DNA of 14,310 nt from Bacteroidales bacterium (GTDB taxonomy: Bacteria; Bacteroidota; Bacteroidia; Bacteroidales; Tenuifilaceae). The stretch covers positions 1-14,310 of the forward strand of contig WBUV01000030.1 in NCBI GenBank assembly GCA_008933525.1. The letters run 5' to 3'. The position numbers and the translations under genes are program-made. Numbering within the stretch: position 1 is the first letter of the stretch; each line of letters opens with the position of its first letter. Below the pieces are notes generated by a model, which was not told the origin of the DNA, ran no database searches, and saw only the letters and a program-made list of their open reading frames with translations. Shown here piece after piece: positions 7,303 to 14,310 of the stretch.

Positions 7303-8667
7303 TTAAAGTTTAATGGGAATACCCTTGTAGAAATCAAGGATTTTTAATTTAAAAATTAACTCGTACTTAGCCTGTAGCAAATCGGTTTCAGCCTTGGCAA
7401 GTTTTGTTTTTGCATTGGTGTAATCGTAGGATGTAACCAACCCAACATTAAACTTCTGCTCTGAATACCTGTATGCCTCCTCAAATGCTATCAAACTCTT
7501 TCTGGATGCTTTTAGCTTTTTCTGCGCAGCAATAGCATCGGTGTAAGCTTGTTGGATATCCTTGAAAAGAGTGTTTTTTTCAGTCTCCAAACTTAATTGT
7601 GTTCTATCATAGTTAATTCTTGCATTGGTTATTCCATTTCGAACTCTCCAACCGTTAAAAATCGGTATCGAAAGATTAAATCCAAAACTGAAACTTGCCT
7701 TATCCTTAAACTGATCGCCATAGGAAGGATCCTTATATAAAACCAACTCGGTGACACCATCGAGTGGATTTGGATCGTAGTAGTAATCGTTCAGGAATTT
7801 TTGAGCGCGTGTGCTGTAACTACCAGAAATTGTTAAAGTTGGATACTGGTAAGCGTTTGCCATACTTATGCCCTTTTCAGCGGATGCAACTCTATAATTT
7901 GCACCAATAATTTGAGGCATAGTGGTTACGGCAGATTGAAATATATCAGGAGTAGAACCAACAATTGGGGCTTCCTCAATATCGGGTAATTCGGGTTTTA
8001 AGATTCTAAAATCTTGAACTGATTTCAATTCCAAAAGTTGGGTTAAATTTAAGTAGGCCAAATCGAGTTGGTTTTGAGCATTAACCATCTGAAGTTCGTC
8101 AGCAGAAAACTGCGCTTCAATCTCAAACAAACTGCCTTCGGGTAGGCTTCCTGCTTTCACAAGGGCAGAAGTTCTATCGAGTTGAAGTTTGGTAAGTTCA
8201 AGTTGTCTGTTTGCTGAAGCTACTAGTTCTTCTGCAAATAAAATTTGCAGGTACGCCGAGGCTATGCCCAATCCTATATTATTCTTTATCTTTTCAACAT
8301 CACTCACTGAGGCTTTCAAGTCAAACTCATCCTGTTTAATTGTGTTGTACTTTAGGAAACCATCGAACAGATTCAGCGAAGAATTCAGAGAAAGAGATGT
8401 GTTCGACATATCTTCGGAAACAGAATTCTGATCGTTAACAGCACGTCCAAAGGTATAGGAGTGGTAGGCGGATGAATTCAACGACGGTAATAAATCAAGT
8501 TTCGATTTCAACAAATTACTTTCGTTCATTTTTACATTCAACTCTTGCTGCTTTACCTGAAGATTATTCTGCAAAGCAAACTGAATACACTGCTCCAAAG
8601 TCCATGGCTCTTGTGCCTCAATTACTCCAGGAAAAAGAAAAAGTAATGCAATTAGTGTTTTTTTCAT
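7303..8667 (-). CDS. TolC-family outer-membrane efflux channel
   Basis: I start the gene at the ATG at 8667, giving 454 residues beginning MKKTLIALLFLF. The reading frame stays open to an ATG at 8796, but those 43 extra residues are not signal-like and would push the signal peptide inside. The signal peptide ends IEA before Gln19. The mature protein shows the two OEP repeats of the TolC family: an LEQCIQFALQNN start followed by long amphipathic helices rich in Gln, Leu and Ala, and a second half (about residues 250-450) with a NIPIFNGW-like beta-strand segment (LSIPIFNGWRVRNG) before the last helices. Three such subunits form an outer-membrane barrel and periplasmic tunnel. The periplasmic adaptor follows 75 bp downstream. 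A candidate promoter lies at 8758-8765. Confidence 0.92.
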   Translation of the reverse strand: MKKTLIALLFLFPGVIEAQEPWTLEQCIQFALQNNLQVKQQELNVKMNESNLLKSKLDLLPSLNSSAYHSYTFGRAVNDQNSVSEDMSNTSLSLNSSLNLFDGFLKYNTIKQDEFDLKASVSDVEKIKNNIGLGIASAYLQILFAEELVASANRQLELTKLQLDRTSALVKAGSLPEGSLFEIEAQFSADELQMVNAQNQLDLAYLNLTQLLELKSVQDFRILKPELPDIEEAPIVGSTPDIFQSAVTTMPQIIGANYRVASAEKGISMANAYQYPTLTISGSYSTRAQKFLNDYYYDPNPLDGVTELVLYKDPSYGDQFKDKASFSFGFNLSIPIFNGWRVRNGITNARINYDRTQLSLETEKNTLFKDIQQAYTDAIAAQKKLKASRKSLIAFEEAYRYSEQKFNVGLVTSYDYTNAKTKLAKAETDLLQAKYELIFKLKILDFYKGIPIKL

Positions 8668-8757
8668 TGTATAAAATTTTATATGTATGATAACTACCTG
8701 TTTTAATAGTTTAAATTGTGTCGAAGTTAAATCTATTTTCAATTCCGAAAACTTAAA

Positions 8758-8765
8758 CAAAGCTA
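8758..8765 (-). promoter_or_regulatory. Candidate -7 promoter element for the tolC-adaptor-tsaB-DUF3108 operon
   Basis: On the - strand this reads TAGCTTTG, an exact TAnnTTTG. The nearest TTTG upstream (plus-strand 8783-8780) is only 14 bp away, shorter than the usual 17-23 bp, so the -33 match is poor. Transcription from here would give a leader of about 84 nt before the ATG at 8667. The weak spacing keeps confidence low. Confidence 0.35.
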
Positions 8766-8920
8766 AATTGTTATACAACCAAAAGGGTTTTAACATAAGT
8801 TAATGTCAAATTAATTCATGTTGCTTCCAGAATTTATCTGATTATAGAACTTTATAATAATTAAGTTCGTTTAAGTTAAAATAAACAAATGGATTTTGTC
8901 AGATTTGCTTGGCTTTCGAG

Positions 8921-8945
8921 AATGATTATCAAAATGAGAATCATT
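8921..8945. promoter_or_regulatory. Fur-family-like operator dyad upstream of the protease gene
   Basis: AATGATTATCA (8921-8931) and TGAGAATCATT (8935-8945) form an inverted repeat matching at 10 of 11 positions around a 3-bp centre. The surrounding bases also give two 13-mers of the Fur 6-1-6 form: GAGAATGATTATC (8918-8930), which differs from GATAATCATTATC at two positions, and GAGAATCATTAAT (8936-8948), which differs at three. The dyad ends 51 bp before the protease ATG at 8997, a position suited to promoter control. Binding by Fur or another metalloregulator is inferred. Confidence 0.5.
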
Positions 8946-8996
8946 AATAAGAAATGATTTCGTAATTTGCGTGATTAATTTTCGCTGAAAACTATT

Positions 8997-11900
8997 ATGA
9001 AAAAAGTATTATTATTCTTACTGATTACAGTTACAACTTTAACTGTTTGCGCTCAAAACAATCAACTTAATCTTAAAAGCAAGAAGGAGGTTGATCCTAT
9101 AAAAGTTGTATCGAAAAGCATTAATTCCTACCAACTTAAAGTTAGCTTCGACAAACTAAACTGGAAAACGAAAAAAATTAAATCGGGCGATTCCTTCACT
9201 GAAATATGGATCGATAAAAGCAACTCTGTAGGTGATGTGGGCACACCACAACTGCCTGCATACAAGAAATTAATTCTATTACCCTACGGTGCAACCGCTT
9301 CGGTTAAAGTTAAAAACTACACTCAATCGGAGTACGCACTCCAGCAGATTGGCATCGAAAATCAAATAATGCCTGTTCAGCCATCGTTGAGAAAGGACGA
9401 GGATTCTACCAAAGTCCCTTTTCAATTGAAGAAAGAAGCATATCAAAAGCAAGGCTATATAAGCAATTCTGTTGCAAAGGTTGAAATCCTAGGAAACCTT
9501 CGTTCTTTCACTATCGCAAGAGTAACTGTTTCCCCCGTTGACTATAACCCCGCAAAGCAGAGCATTAAGGTTTTCAACGATATAGAGGTTGATATCAATA
9601 TAAGCAATGGAACAAAAAGTGCTAGCGATATCAAGAGTATCAGTAGTCCTTACTTTGATTTCTTGGCAAACTCTATGCTAAACACAACAGAAAGTGTTTA
9701 CGACCAGCATCCTGATTTAACAAAGTATCCAGTAAAAATGCTGATTATAAGCCACAGGATGTTTGAAACCTCGTTAGCACCCTTTATTCAGTGGAAAACC
9801 CAAAAAGGAATAAAAGTAATTACTGCGTATACCGATGTAATTGGAACAAGCGCCTCACAAATCAAAGCGTACATTCAGCAGCAATACAGCTCAGCAACGC
9901 CTGAAGATCCTGCTCCTACTTTTCTTGTTTTAGTTGGCGATGTTCAACAAGTTGCTTCGTCGCAAGTTGGAAATCAATCCGGCCGGCAAACCGATTTGTA
10001 CTATGCAAGTACCGATGGAGATATGTTTCCTGAGATGTATTATGGACGTATGTCGGCAACAACGACACAGCAATTAGATAACATCATAAACAAGATACTT
10101 TACTACGAAAAGTATCAGTTTTCAAACCCACAGTACCTAAACCGAGTAACTCTTATAGCAGGAGAGGATTCGGATTGGAATCCTAGAGTAGGACAACCAA
10201 CAGTAAAATATGGCACAGCCAACTACTTCAACGCATCAAAGGGTTACACAACAGTTAACGAGTATGGGGTAGCAAGCGATCCGAACAACCCATTAGCGCA
10301 ATCGGGCTATACAGGATGTTACGACGCCGATAGGATTTCAGTAGGTTTTATAAACTATACTGCACATTGTAGTGAAACTAGCTGGGCTGGACCAACGTTA
10401 TCTATATCAGCGGTAAGTAATTTTACAAATTTTGATGAGTATCCTCTTGCCATTGCCAACTGTTGTTTATCTGGCGATTTTGGAACAACAGAATGTATTG
10501 GCGAGGCAATGATTAGGGGTCAATACAAGGGAGCGGTAACCTACATTGGATCATCGCCCAACAGTTACTGGCTCGAGGATATGTACTGGGCAGTTGGAGC
10601 TTACCCAATGGTAGGAAACAACGATGGATATGTCCCCACCTTTGCCGAAACTACAACCGGCGCATACGATGCTGGCTTTGTAAGTAACTACAGAACAACA
10701 GGAGCAATGGTTTTTGCTGGTAACTTAGCGGTAACCGAAGTAGAAATTAAGGATTACCCAAACCAAATTAACGCTACCTATTACTGGGAGGCATATAATA
10801 TTTTAGGAGATCCATCATTAATGCCATACTTTACATCGGCGGAGAACAATAGTGTAAACCATGAATCAACTGCACCAGTTGGAGTAACAACCATTAAGAT
10901 TGGTGCACTCAAGGACTCATATGTTTCGATTAATAAAGGATCGGAGATTATTGGTACCGCATACTTTAATCAAACACAAGAAATTGAAGTCCCAATCCAA
11001 ACTGTTAACGAACCTTGCAAACTTGGTGTTACTATTACTCGACCCCAAACAATCCCTTATATTGACACAATAGAAACAATAGTAGTTTCAGGGCCTTACT
11101 TAACACTCAACAGCATAAGTATTAACGATTCCGAAGGTAACAACAATGGGAAAATTGATTTTGGCGAACAAATTAAAGTTAACATAGTTGTAAAAAACGT
11201 TGGACTAACCGAGGCTACAAACCCTAGAGTTCTACTAACAAACCATGCGGGTAATGCAACATTAACATCCCCAGATTCGGTTTCTTTTGAGAATATCCCT
11301 GCAGGAACAAACAATACAATCACCTTGGATGACGTTTTTGCCTTTAACATCGCCTCCAATGTTGCTGATAAAACCACCGAAAAATTTGCAATTACATTTA
11401 GAAGCGATCAGGGAACTTGGACTTCATCTATCAACTTGCAAATTAATGCGCCAAAACTTGCTGGAGGAGAGCTTACTATTGACGATTCAGCAATTGGCAA
11501 CAACAATGGTTTAGCAAACGAAGGAGAATCATTCTATACTTTGATTCCAATATCAAATACAGGTGGTTCAATGGTTGCCGATTTGCAAATTAGTGCATCA
11601 ATTCCCGATACACTGCGAGACATTATCACACTAAACTACGAACCTAGCAATAGCATTGAAATAAATGCTGGAGAAACTTTCAATTTCAAGCCTAGGTTCA
11701 GTATAAAGCCCAACATAAACGCTTCGCTAATAATTCCAATAACCGTTAAGCTATATTCAGAGAGTAATAGTACATTAAATGGGGAATTTTTCCGATCATT
11801 TACCATTGAATCAAATAGCATAATTAAAATGAAAAACCAATCGGTAACCACTTGCTATGCAATTTTTACCGATTCGGGTGGCGAAAGCGCAAACTATTCC

Positions 11901-14282
11901 GATGGAGAATCTTCAATCACAACTATTTCGTCCGAAAACGATTATAGTAAAATAAAAATCTCCTTCTCCCAATTTTCTTTGGAGTCCGGCTACGATTACT
12001 TATACATTTACGATGGTGAAAATACCGATGCAAAACAGGTAAGCGGCAGTCCATTCCATGGAACAACAATTCCTTCGGACATTTCTTCATCGGGGAAATC
12101 GCTTACATTCAAGTTTACTTCGGATGGTAATACAACTAAACCCGGATGGAAGGCAACGATTACTTGTGTTGAACCAACACAAATACCACTATGCCTTACA
12201 AACCCTTATCCGGTAAACAATTCGACAAACATTACAACCGATAAACTATCGTGGGGAGCATCGTCAGACGCTCAATTTTACGATGTTTACATTGGATACA
12301 ATGCCGATAATCTTGCCTACATAGGCAGAGTTACAGATCCAAGTATTGCAATTACCCTAGAGAAGAATAAAACTTACTACTGGAGAGTTATTCCAGGTAA
12401 CTACTTGGGTATTTGCGACAAATCGTGCGAAGTATGGAATTTCCAAACATCAACAAATTTGGGTGATGTGATAATGACCAATGGAAATATGGTAATTGAC
12501 TCAACTTGGTTTTATGACTCTGGAGGATCAACAAATTCCTATAAAGACTACGAAAATTACACGTTAACTTTTACACCGAAAGTTTCTGGAACCAAAGTAA
12601 AAGTTGAATTCGACCAATTTGATGTTGAGTCAAACACATCCTGCTCATACGACTATCTTAACATTTATGATGGACCAACTACAGCCAGCACTCTTATTGG
12701 TAAATACTGTGGCACAACCATCCCTTCGAGTTACACGTCGACAAGTGCAAACGGTGAACTTACATTTAAGTTCTATTCCGACGAAGGGGTTGTAATGTCG
12801 GGTTGGAAAGCAAAAATAAAAACCGTTGGCACTGTTACTCTTTATACCTTAACCGTTTCGGTTAAAGAAAACGACACTCCTATTAGTAATGCCAGCGTTA
12901 CTGTAAATGGCTTGGTAAAACTAACAGGATCAAACGGAGAGGCACAATTCAATATACCTAGCGGAAACTTCAACTATAGTGTAAATGCATTAGGATATAT
13001 AGCTATAACTAACTCATCTACTAACAGTGGAAACAACCAAACACTAACTGTTGCGTTAACAAAACAAGCCAACGTATACGTAAAAGTGCTTGATAAGCAA
13101 AGCGGCGAAGGAATTCACGGCGCAAAGGTTACAATAAACGGTCAAAGTTTTTACTCTAGTCCTGAGGGCATAGCTTTGGTTTCTTCCTTGTTTGGAACTC
13201 AGAATATCGCTATTGAAAAAATCGGATATAGTTCTATTAATTCTCAAGTTAATGTAACTACACAGAACGAAGTTCATGTATTTGAACTTGATGCTGGGTT
13301 ATACAACATAACGGCATTGGTAAAAGATTCTAAAGGGAATCCATTATCCTCAGCAAAAATTGAAGTTAACGGAGAAAGCATACTTACAAATTCTTCAGGT
13401 ACCGCAATACTCCAAATTCCATACGGTAATCATAAATTCACCTTAACAAGAGAGAGGTACTTACCTATGGAGCAATGGTTTAGTGTTTCTGGTGATTCGG
13501 AGATTAATTTTGTAATGGATACAATTTATTCCGATTTAAGCAACATAACATTTTTGGTAACAACAAGTAATGGGGCCGACTTTTTGCCAGCCGACGATGC
13601 ACAGATTTACATCTACTTTGGCGACTTAACCTACAAGTTTTTAAGTACAAGTTCGCAAGGAATAACAGAAACAACTCTTCCCGTGGCAAATTATAAGTAC
13701 AAGGTCGAAAAGGCTGGATTCCTACCTTCAGATTTGGTTTCAATATCGATAACCGCTCCAAGCTATGAATTTAAAGACACCTTGAATCCAACAAGCTATA
13801 CAATAACCTTTAATGTTTCATCCAAAGGCTCACCAATTGAAGGGGCAAGTGTCAACCTGAGTGGTTATAATCCGACTATTACAAATGCGCAAGGAGTTGC
13901 TGTTTTCAGCAATATTGAATACGCAAAAGGTCTTTCATTCACAGTGCAAAAAGAAGGTTTTTACGACTATACCAGTTCCGAGGATATTACATCGAACAAA
14001 ACAATCAATGTTAATTTAATATCGACAGGAATAGAAGAAACCGTAAAAAGTAATTTAAAAATTTACCCAAACCCCGTTAAGGATAACTTATCTGTTGATT
14101 CCGATTTACCTATAGACAAAATCCAAATTGTAGGTATTACGGGAATTGTATTGGTTAATAAGGAGGGTTCTGGTGTAAATAAAACCGATATACCATTAAC
14201 TAACCTGAGCCGAGGAACATATATTGTTCGGGTAGTTTATAAAAATGGTAAAATTGATCATGCCAAGCTAATTAAAATCTAG
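8997..14282 (+). CDS. Gingipain K-like C25 cysteine protease with CUB domains and T9SS sorting domain
   Basis: The 1761-residue protein starts with a signal peptide (MKKVLLFLL, cleavage likely after Ala19 before Gln20). A propeptide region follows (about 35-235), then the C25 catalytic domain (about 245-612). By remembered alignment with Porphyromonas gingivalis Kgp, the triad is Asp391, His457 and Cys490. Thr455 and Asp528 match the Kgp residues that bind the substrate lysine. IGSSPNSYW (517-525) and YYWEAYNILGDPSLMPY (595-611) are also Kgp-like. The tail holds an Ig-like domain (about 625-700), two beta-sandwich modules (701-940), CUB (about 950-1058), FnIII-like (1062-1152), CUB (1158-1278), five carboxypeptidase-regulatory-like repeats (1284-1676) and a T9SS type A domain (1685-1761) beginning KIYPNP and ending in a basic tail. 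It should be secreted through T9SS and anchored on the surface. The gene has its own divergent upstream region with a Fur-like dyad. Lysine specificity and iron control are inferences. Confidence 0.93.
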   Translation: MKKVLLFLLITVTTLTVCAQNNQLNLKSKKEVDPIKVVSKSINSYQLKVSFDKLNWKTKKIKSGDSFTEIWIDKSNSVGDVGTPQLPAYKKLILLPYGATASVKVKNYTQSEYALQQIGIENQIMPVQPSLRKDEDSTKVPFQLKKEAYQKQGYISNSVAKVEILGNLRSFTIARVTVSPVDYNPAKQSIKVFNDIEVDINISNGTKSASDIKSISSPYFDFLANSMLNTTESVYDQHPDLTKYPVKMLIISHRMFETSLAPFIQWKTQKGIKVITAYTDVIGTSASQIKAYIQQQYSSATPEDPAPTFLVLVGDVQQVASSQVGNQSGRQTDLYYASTDGDMFPEMYYGRMSATTTQQLDNIINKILYYEKYQFSNPQYLNRVTLIAGEDSDWNPRVGQPTVKYGTANYFNASKGYTTVNEYGVASDPNNPLAQSGYTGCYDADRISVGFINYTAHCSETSWAGPTLSISAVSNFTNFDEYPLAIANCCLSGDFGTTECIGEAMIRGQYKGAVTYIGSSPNSYWLEDMYWAVGAYPMVGNNDGYVPTFAETTTGAYDAGFVSNYRTTGAMVFAGNLAVTEVEIKDYPNQINATYYWEAYNILGDPSLMPYFTSAENNSVNHESTAPVGVTTIKIGALKDSYVSINKGSEIIGTAYFNQTQEIEVPIQTVNEPCKLGVTITRPQTIPYIDTIETIVVSGPYLTLNSISINDSEGNNNGKIDFGEQIKVNIVVKNVGLTEATNPRVLLTNHAGNATLTSPDSVSFENIPAGTNNTITLDDVFAFNIASNVADKTTEKFAITFRSDQGTWTSSINLQINAPKLAGGELTIDDSAIGNNNGLANEGESFYTLIPISNTGGSMVADLQISASIPDTLRDIITLNYEPSNSIEINAGETFNFKPRFSIKPNINASLIIPITVKLYSESNSTLNGEFFRSFTIESNSIIKMKNQSVTTCYAIFTDSGGESANYSDGESSITTISSENDYSKIKISFSQFSLESGYDYLYIYDGENTDAKQVSGSPFHGTTIPSDISSSGKSLTFKFTSDGNTTKPGWKATITCVEPTQIPLCLTNPYPVNNSTNITTDKLSWGASSDAQFYDVYIGYNADNLAYIGRVTDPSIAITLEKNKTYYWRVIPGNYLGICDKSCEVWNFQTSTNLGDVIMTNGNMVIDSTWFYDSGGSTNSYKDYENYTLTFTPKVSGTKVKVEFDQFDVESNTSCSYDYLNIYDGPTTASTLIGKYCGTTIPSSYTSTSANGELTFKFYSDEGVVMSGWKAKIKTVGTVTLYTLTVSVKENDTPISNASVTVNGLVKLTGSNGEAQFNIPSGNFNYSVNALGYIAITNSSTNSGNNQTLTVALTKQANVYVKVLDKQSGEGIHGAKVTINGQSFYSSPEGIALVSSLFGTQNIAIEKIGYSSINSQVNVTTQNEVHVFELDAGLYNITALVKDSKGNPLSSAKIEVNGESILTNSSGTAILQIPYGNHKFTLTRERYLPMEQWFSVSGDSEINFVMDTIYSDLSNITFLVTTSNGADFLPADDAQIYIYFGDLTYKFLSTSSQGITETTLPVANYKYKVEKAGFLPSDLVSISITAPSYEFKDTLNPTSYTITFNVSSKGSPIEGASVNLSGYNPTITNAQGVAVFSNIEYAKGLSFTVQKEGFYDYTSSEDITSNKTINVNLISTGIEETVKSNLKIYPNPVKDNLSVDSDLPIDKIQIVGITGIVLVNKEGSGVNKTDIPLTNLSRGTYIVRVVYKNGKIDHAKLIKI
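9729..10832 (+). other. Peptidase C25 (gingipain) catalytic domain
   Basis: This domain spans protein residues about 245-612. The putative catalytic Asp391 codon is at 10167-10169, His457 at 10365-10367 and Cys490 at 10464-10466. His457 and Cys490 are 33 residues apart, the same spacing as I recall for His444 and Cys477 in Kgp. The residue after His is Cys458, whereas gingipains have Gly there. About ten extra residues lie between Asp391 and His457 compared with Kgp as remembered. Confidence 0.9.
11097..11816 (+). repeat. Two tandem beta-sandwich modules with GNNNG motif
   Basis: Protein residues about 701-820 and 821-940 look like diverged copies. Each has a short strand, then an Asp-rich turn containing GNNNG (714-718 and 834-838), then GE (723-724 and 843-844), a hydrophobic strand and an N-x-G turn (KNVG, SNTG). 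The pattern suggests CARDB-like or Ig-like domains with an acidic, possibly calcium-binding loop. Confidence 0.6.
11850..12170 (+). other. CUB domain 1 of the protease
   Basis: Protein residues about 952-1058 have the microbial CUB pattern: FTDSGG (957-962), NYSDGE (966-971), ISFSQFSLE (988-996), YDYLYIYDG (999-1007), then LTFKFTSDG (1036-1044) and a terminal GW (1050-1051). CUB domains bind proteins or glycans and are often calcium-stabilised. Here it is a probable substrate- or surface-binding module. Confidence 0.75.
12474..12830 (+). other. CUB domain 2 of the protease
   Basis: Protein residues about 1160-1278 repeat the CUB pattern: FYDSGG (1172-1177), FDQFDVES (1205-1212), YDYLNIYDG (1218-1226), KYCGTTIPS (1236-1244), LTFKFYSDEG (1255-1264) and GW (1269-1270). 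It is separated from the first CUB by an FnIII-like domain of about 90 residues (SWGASSDAQFYDVYIG to TYYWRV). Cysteines at 1216 and 1238 could form a disulphide. Confidence 0.78.
12846..14024 (+). repeat. Five tandem carboxypeptidase-regulatory-like (transthyretin-fold) repeats
   Basis: Protein residues about 1284-1676 contain five copies of 70-85 residues. Each has the pattern V-x-(D/S)-G-x-P-(I/L)-x-(G/S/N)-A-x-V-x-(V/L)-x-G, then a T-(N/S)-x-x-G-x-A turn, then a strand and a Gly-(Y/F) motif (LGY, IGY, AGF, EGF; ERY in the third). Copies begin near 1284, 1358, 1437, 1517 and 1602; the fourth is the most diverged. They are typical spacer or adhesion stalks in surface proteins. Confidence 0.75.
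14049..14279 (+). other. T9SS type A C-terminal sorting domain
   Basis: The last 77 residues (1685-1761) carry the T9SS hallmarks: KIYPNPVKDNLSV (1688-1700), a GITGIVLV strand (1713-1720), LTNLSRGTYIVRV (1734-1746) and a C-terminal KLIKI. This domain directs secretion across the outer membrane by the Por/T9SS apparatus and is normally cleaved by the PorU sortase during attachment to surface lipopolysaccharide. Confidence 0.92.
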
Positions 14283-14310
14283 GCTGAAATTCAAATAAAT
14301 AGAGATAAAA

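Larger units (their letters stand above)
8668..8996. other. Divergent intergenic region between tolC and the gingipain-like protease gene
   Basis: These 329 bp contain no convincing gene. Two signals are visible: an exact TAnnTTTG element facing tolC at 8758-8765, and a 25-bp dyad resembling a Fur-family box at 8921-8945 before the protease. An imperfect TAATTTG (8963-8969) sits where a -7 element for the protease could lie, but it is one base short of consensus and lacks a -33 partner. No terminator or RNA gene is evident. Confidence 0.6.

Noticed and set aside
8668..8796. N-terminal extension of the TolC-family protein from the ATG at 8796
   Set aside because: The 43 extra residues are not signal-like, and a clear signal peptide starts at the ATG at 8667. 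The candidate promoter also lies inside the extension.
8963..8969. TAATTTG as the -7 element of the protease promoter
   Set aside because: It is one base short of TAnnTTTG and has no TTTG at the right upstream distance; too weak to annotate.
9039..9050. Lipobox-like LTVC in the protease signal peptide
   Set aside because: Valine at -1 is atypical for a lipobox, and the adjacent VCA-Q site fits signal peptidase I, as expected for a T9SS cargo.
11096..11377. 93-codon - strand reading frame inside the protease gene
   Set aside because: It lies opposite a clearly coding region and resembles no family; chance antisense frame.
12846..14024. Possible CRISPR or recent DNA repeat array in the 3' half of the protease gene
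   Set aside because: The repetition is at protein-domain level with strongly diverged DNA; there are no short identical direct repeats with regular spacers.

Overview
The window looks like a chromosomal segment of a Bacteroidota organism, probably of the Bacteroidales type. The evidence is a giant secreted gingipain-type protease with a type IX secretion (T9SS) C-terminal sorting domain, AT-rich DNA, near absence of Shine-Dalgarno sequences, a promoter of the Bacteroidota form TTTG-N18-TAnnTTTG in front of efp, and signal peptides that leave glutamine as the first mature residue. The species cannot be named from this sequence alone.

Layout. At the left edge, on the + strand, is the end of a surface-polysaccharide locus: a 5'-truncated Wzz-type chain-length regulator (1-930) followed after 26 bp by a Wzy/WaaL-type O-antigen polymerase or ligase (957-2417). 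Six genes follow on the - strand. A GAF-SpoIIE (RsbU-type) phosphatase (2372-3607) overlaps the polymerase tail-to-tail by 46 bp. Next is efp (3722-4288), with its own promoter and a hairpin terminator. Then comes an apparent operon, read right to left: TolC-type outer-membrane efflux protein (8667-7303), HlyD/AcrA-type periplasmic adaptor (7227-5911), tsaB (5905-5195) and a DUF3108 exported protein (ending at 4396, overlapping tsaB). No inner-membrane pump is present beside the adaptor and TolC genes.

A 329-bp divergent intergenic region (8668-8996) separates this operon from the + strand protease gene (8997-14282, 1761 aa). It holds a candidate promoter for tolC and, 52-76 bp before the protease ATG, a 25-bp near-perfect dyad resembling a Fur-family box.

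The protease is the most interesting object. Its catalytic domain matches remembered gingipain K (Kgp, lysine-specific) sequence more closely than Rgp. An Asp/His/Cys triad and Kgp-like S1-pocket residues are identifiable. A long modular tail follows: an Ig-like domain, two GNNNG-containing beta-sandwich modules, two CUB domains flanking an FnIII-like domain, five carboxypeptidase-regulatory-like repeats, and a T9SS type A sorting domain. If the upstream dyad is iron-responsive, this would be an iron- or haem-regulated, surface-displayed lysine-specific protease. That is an inference. I see no CRISPR array, insertion sequence, RNA gene or clearly unprecedented multi-gene system here.
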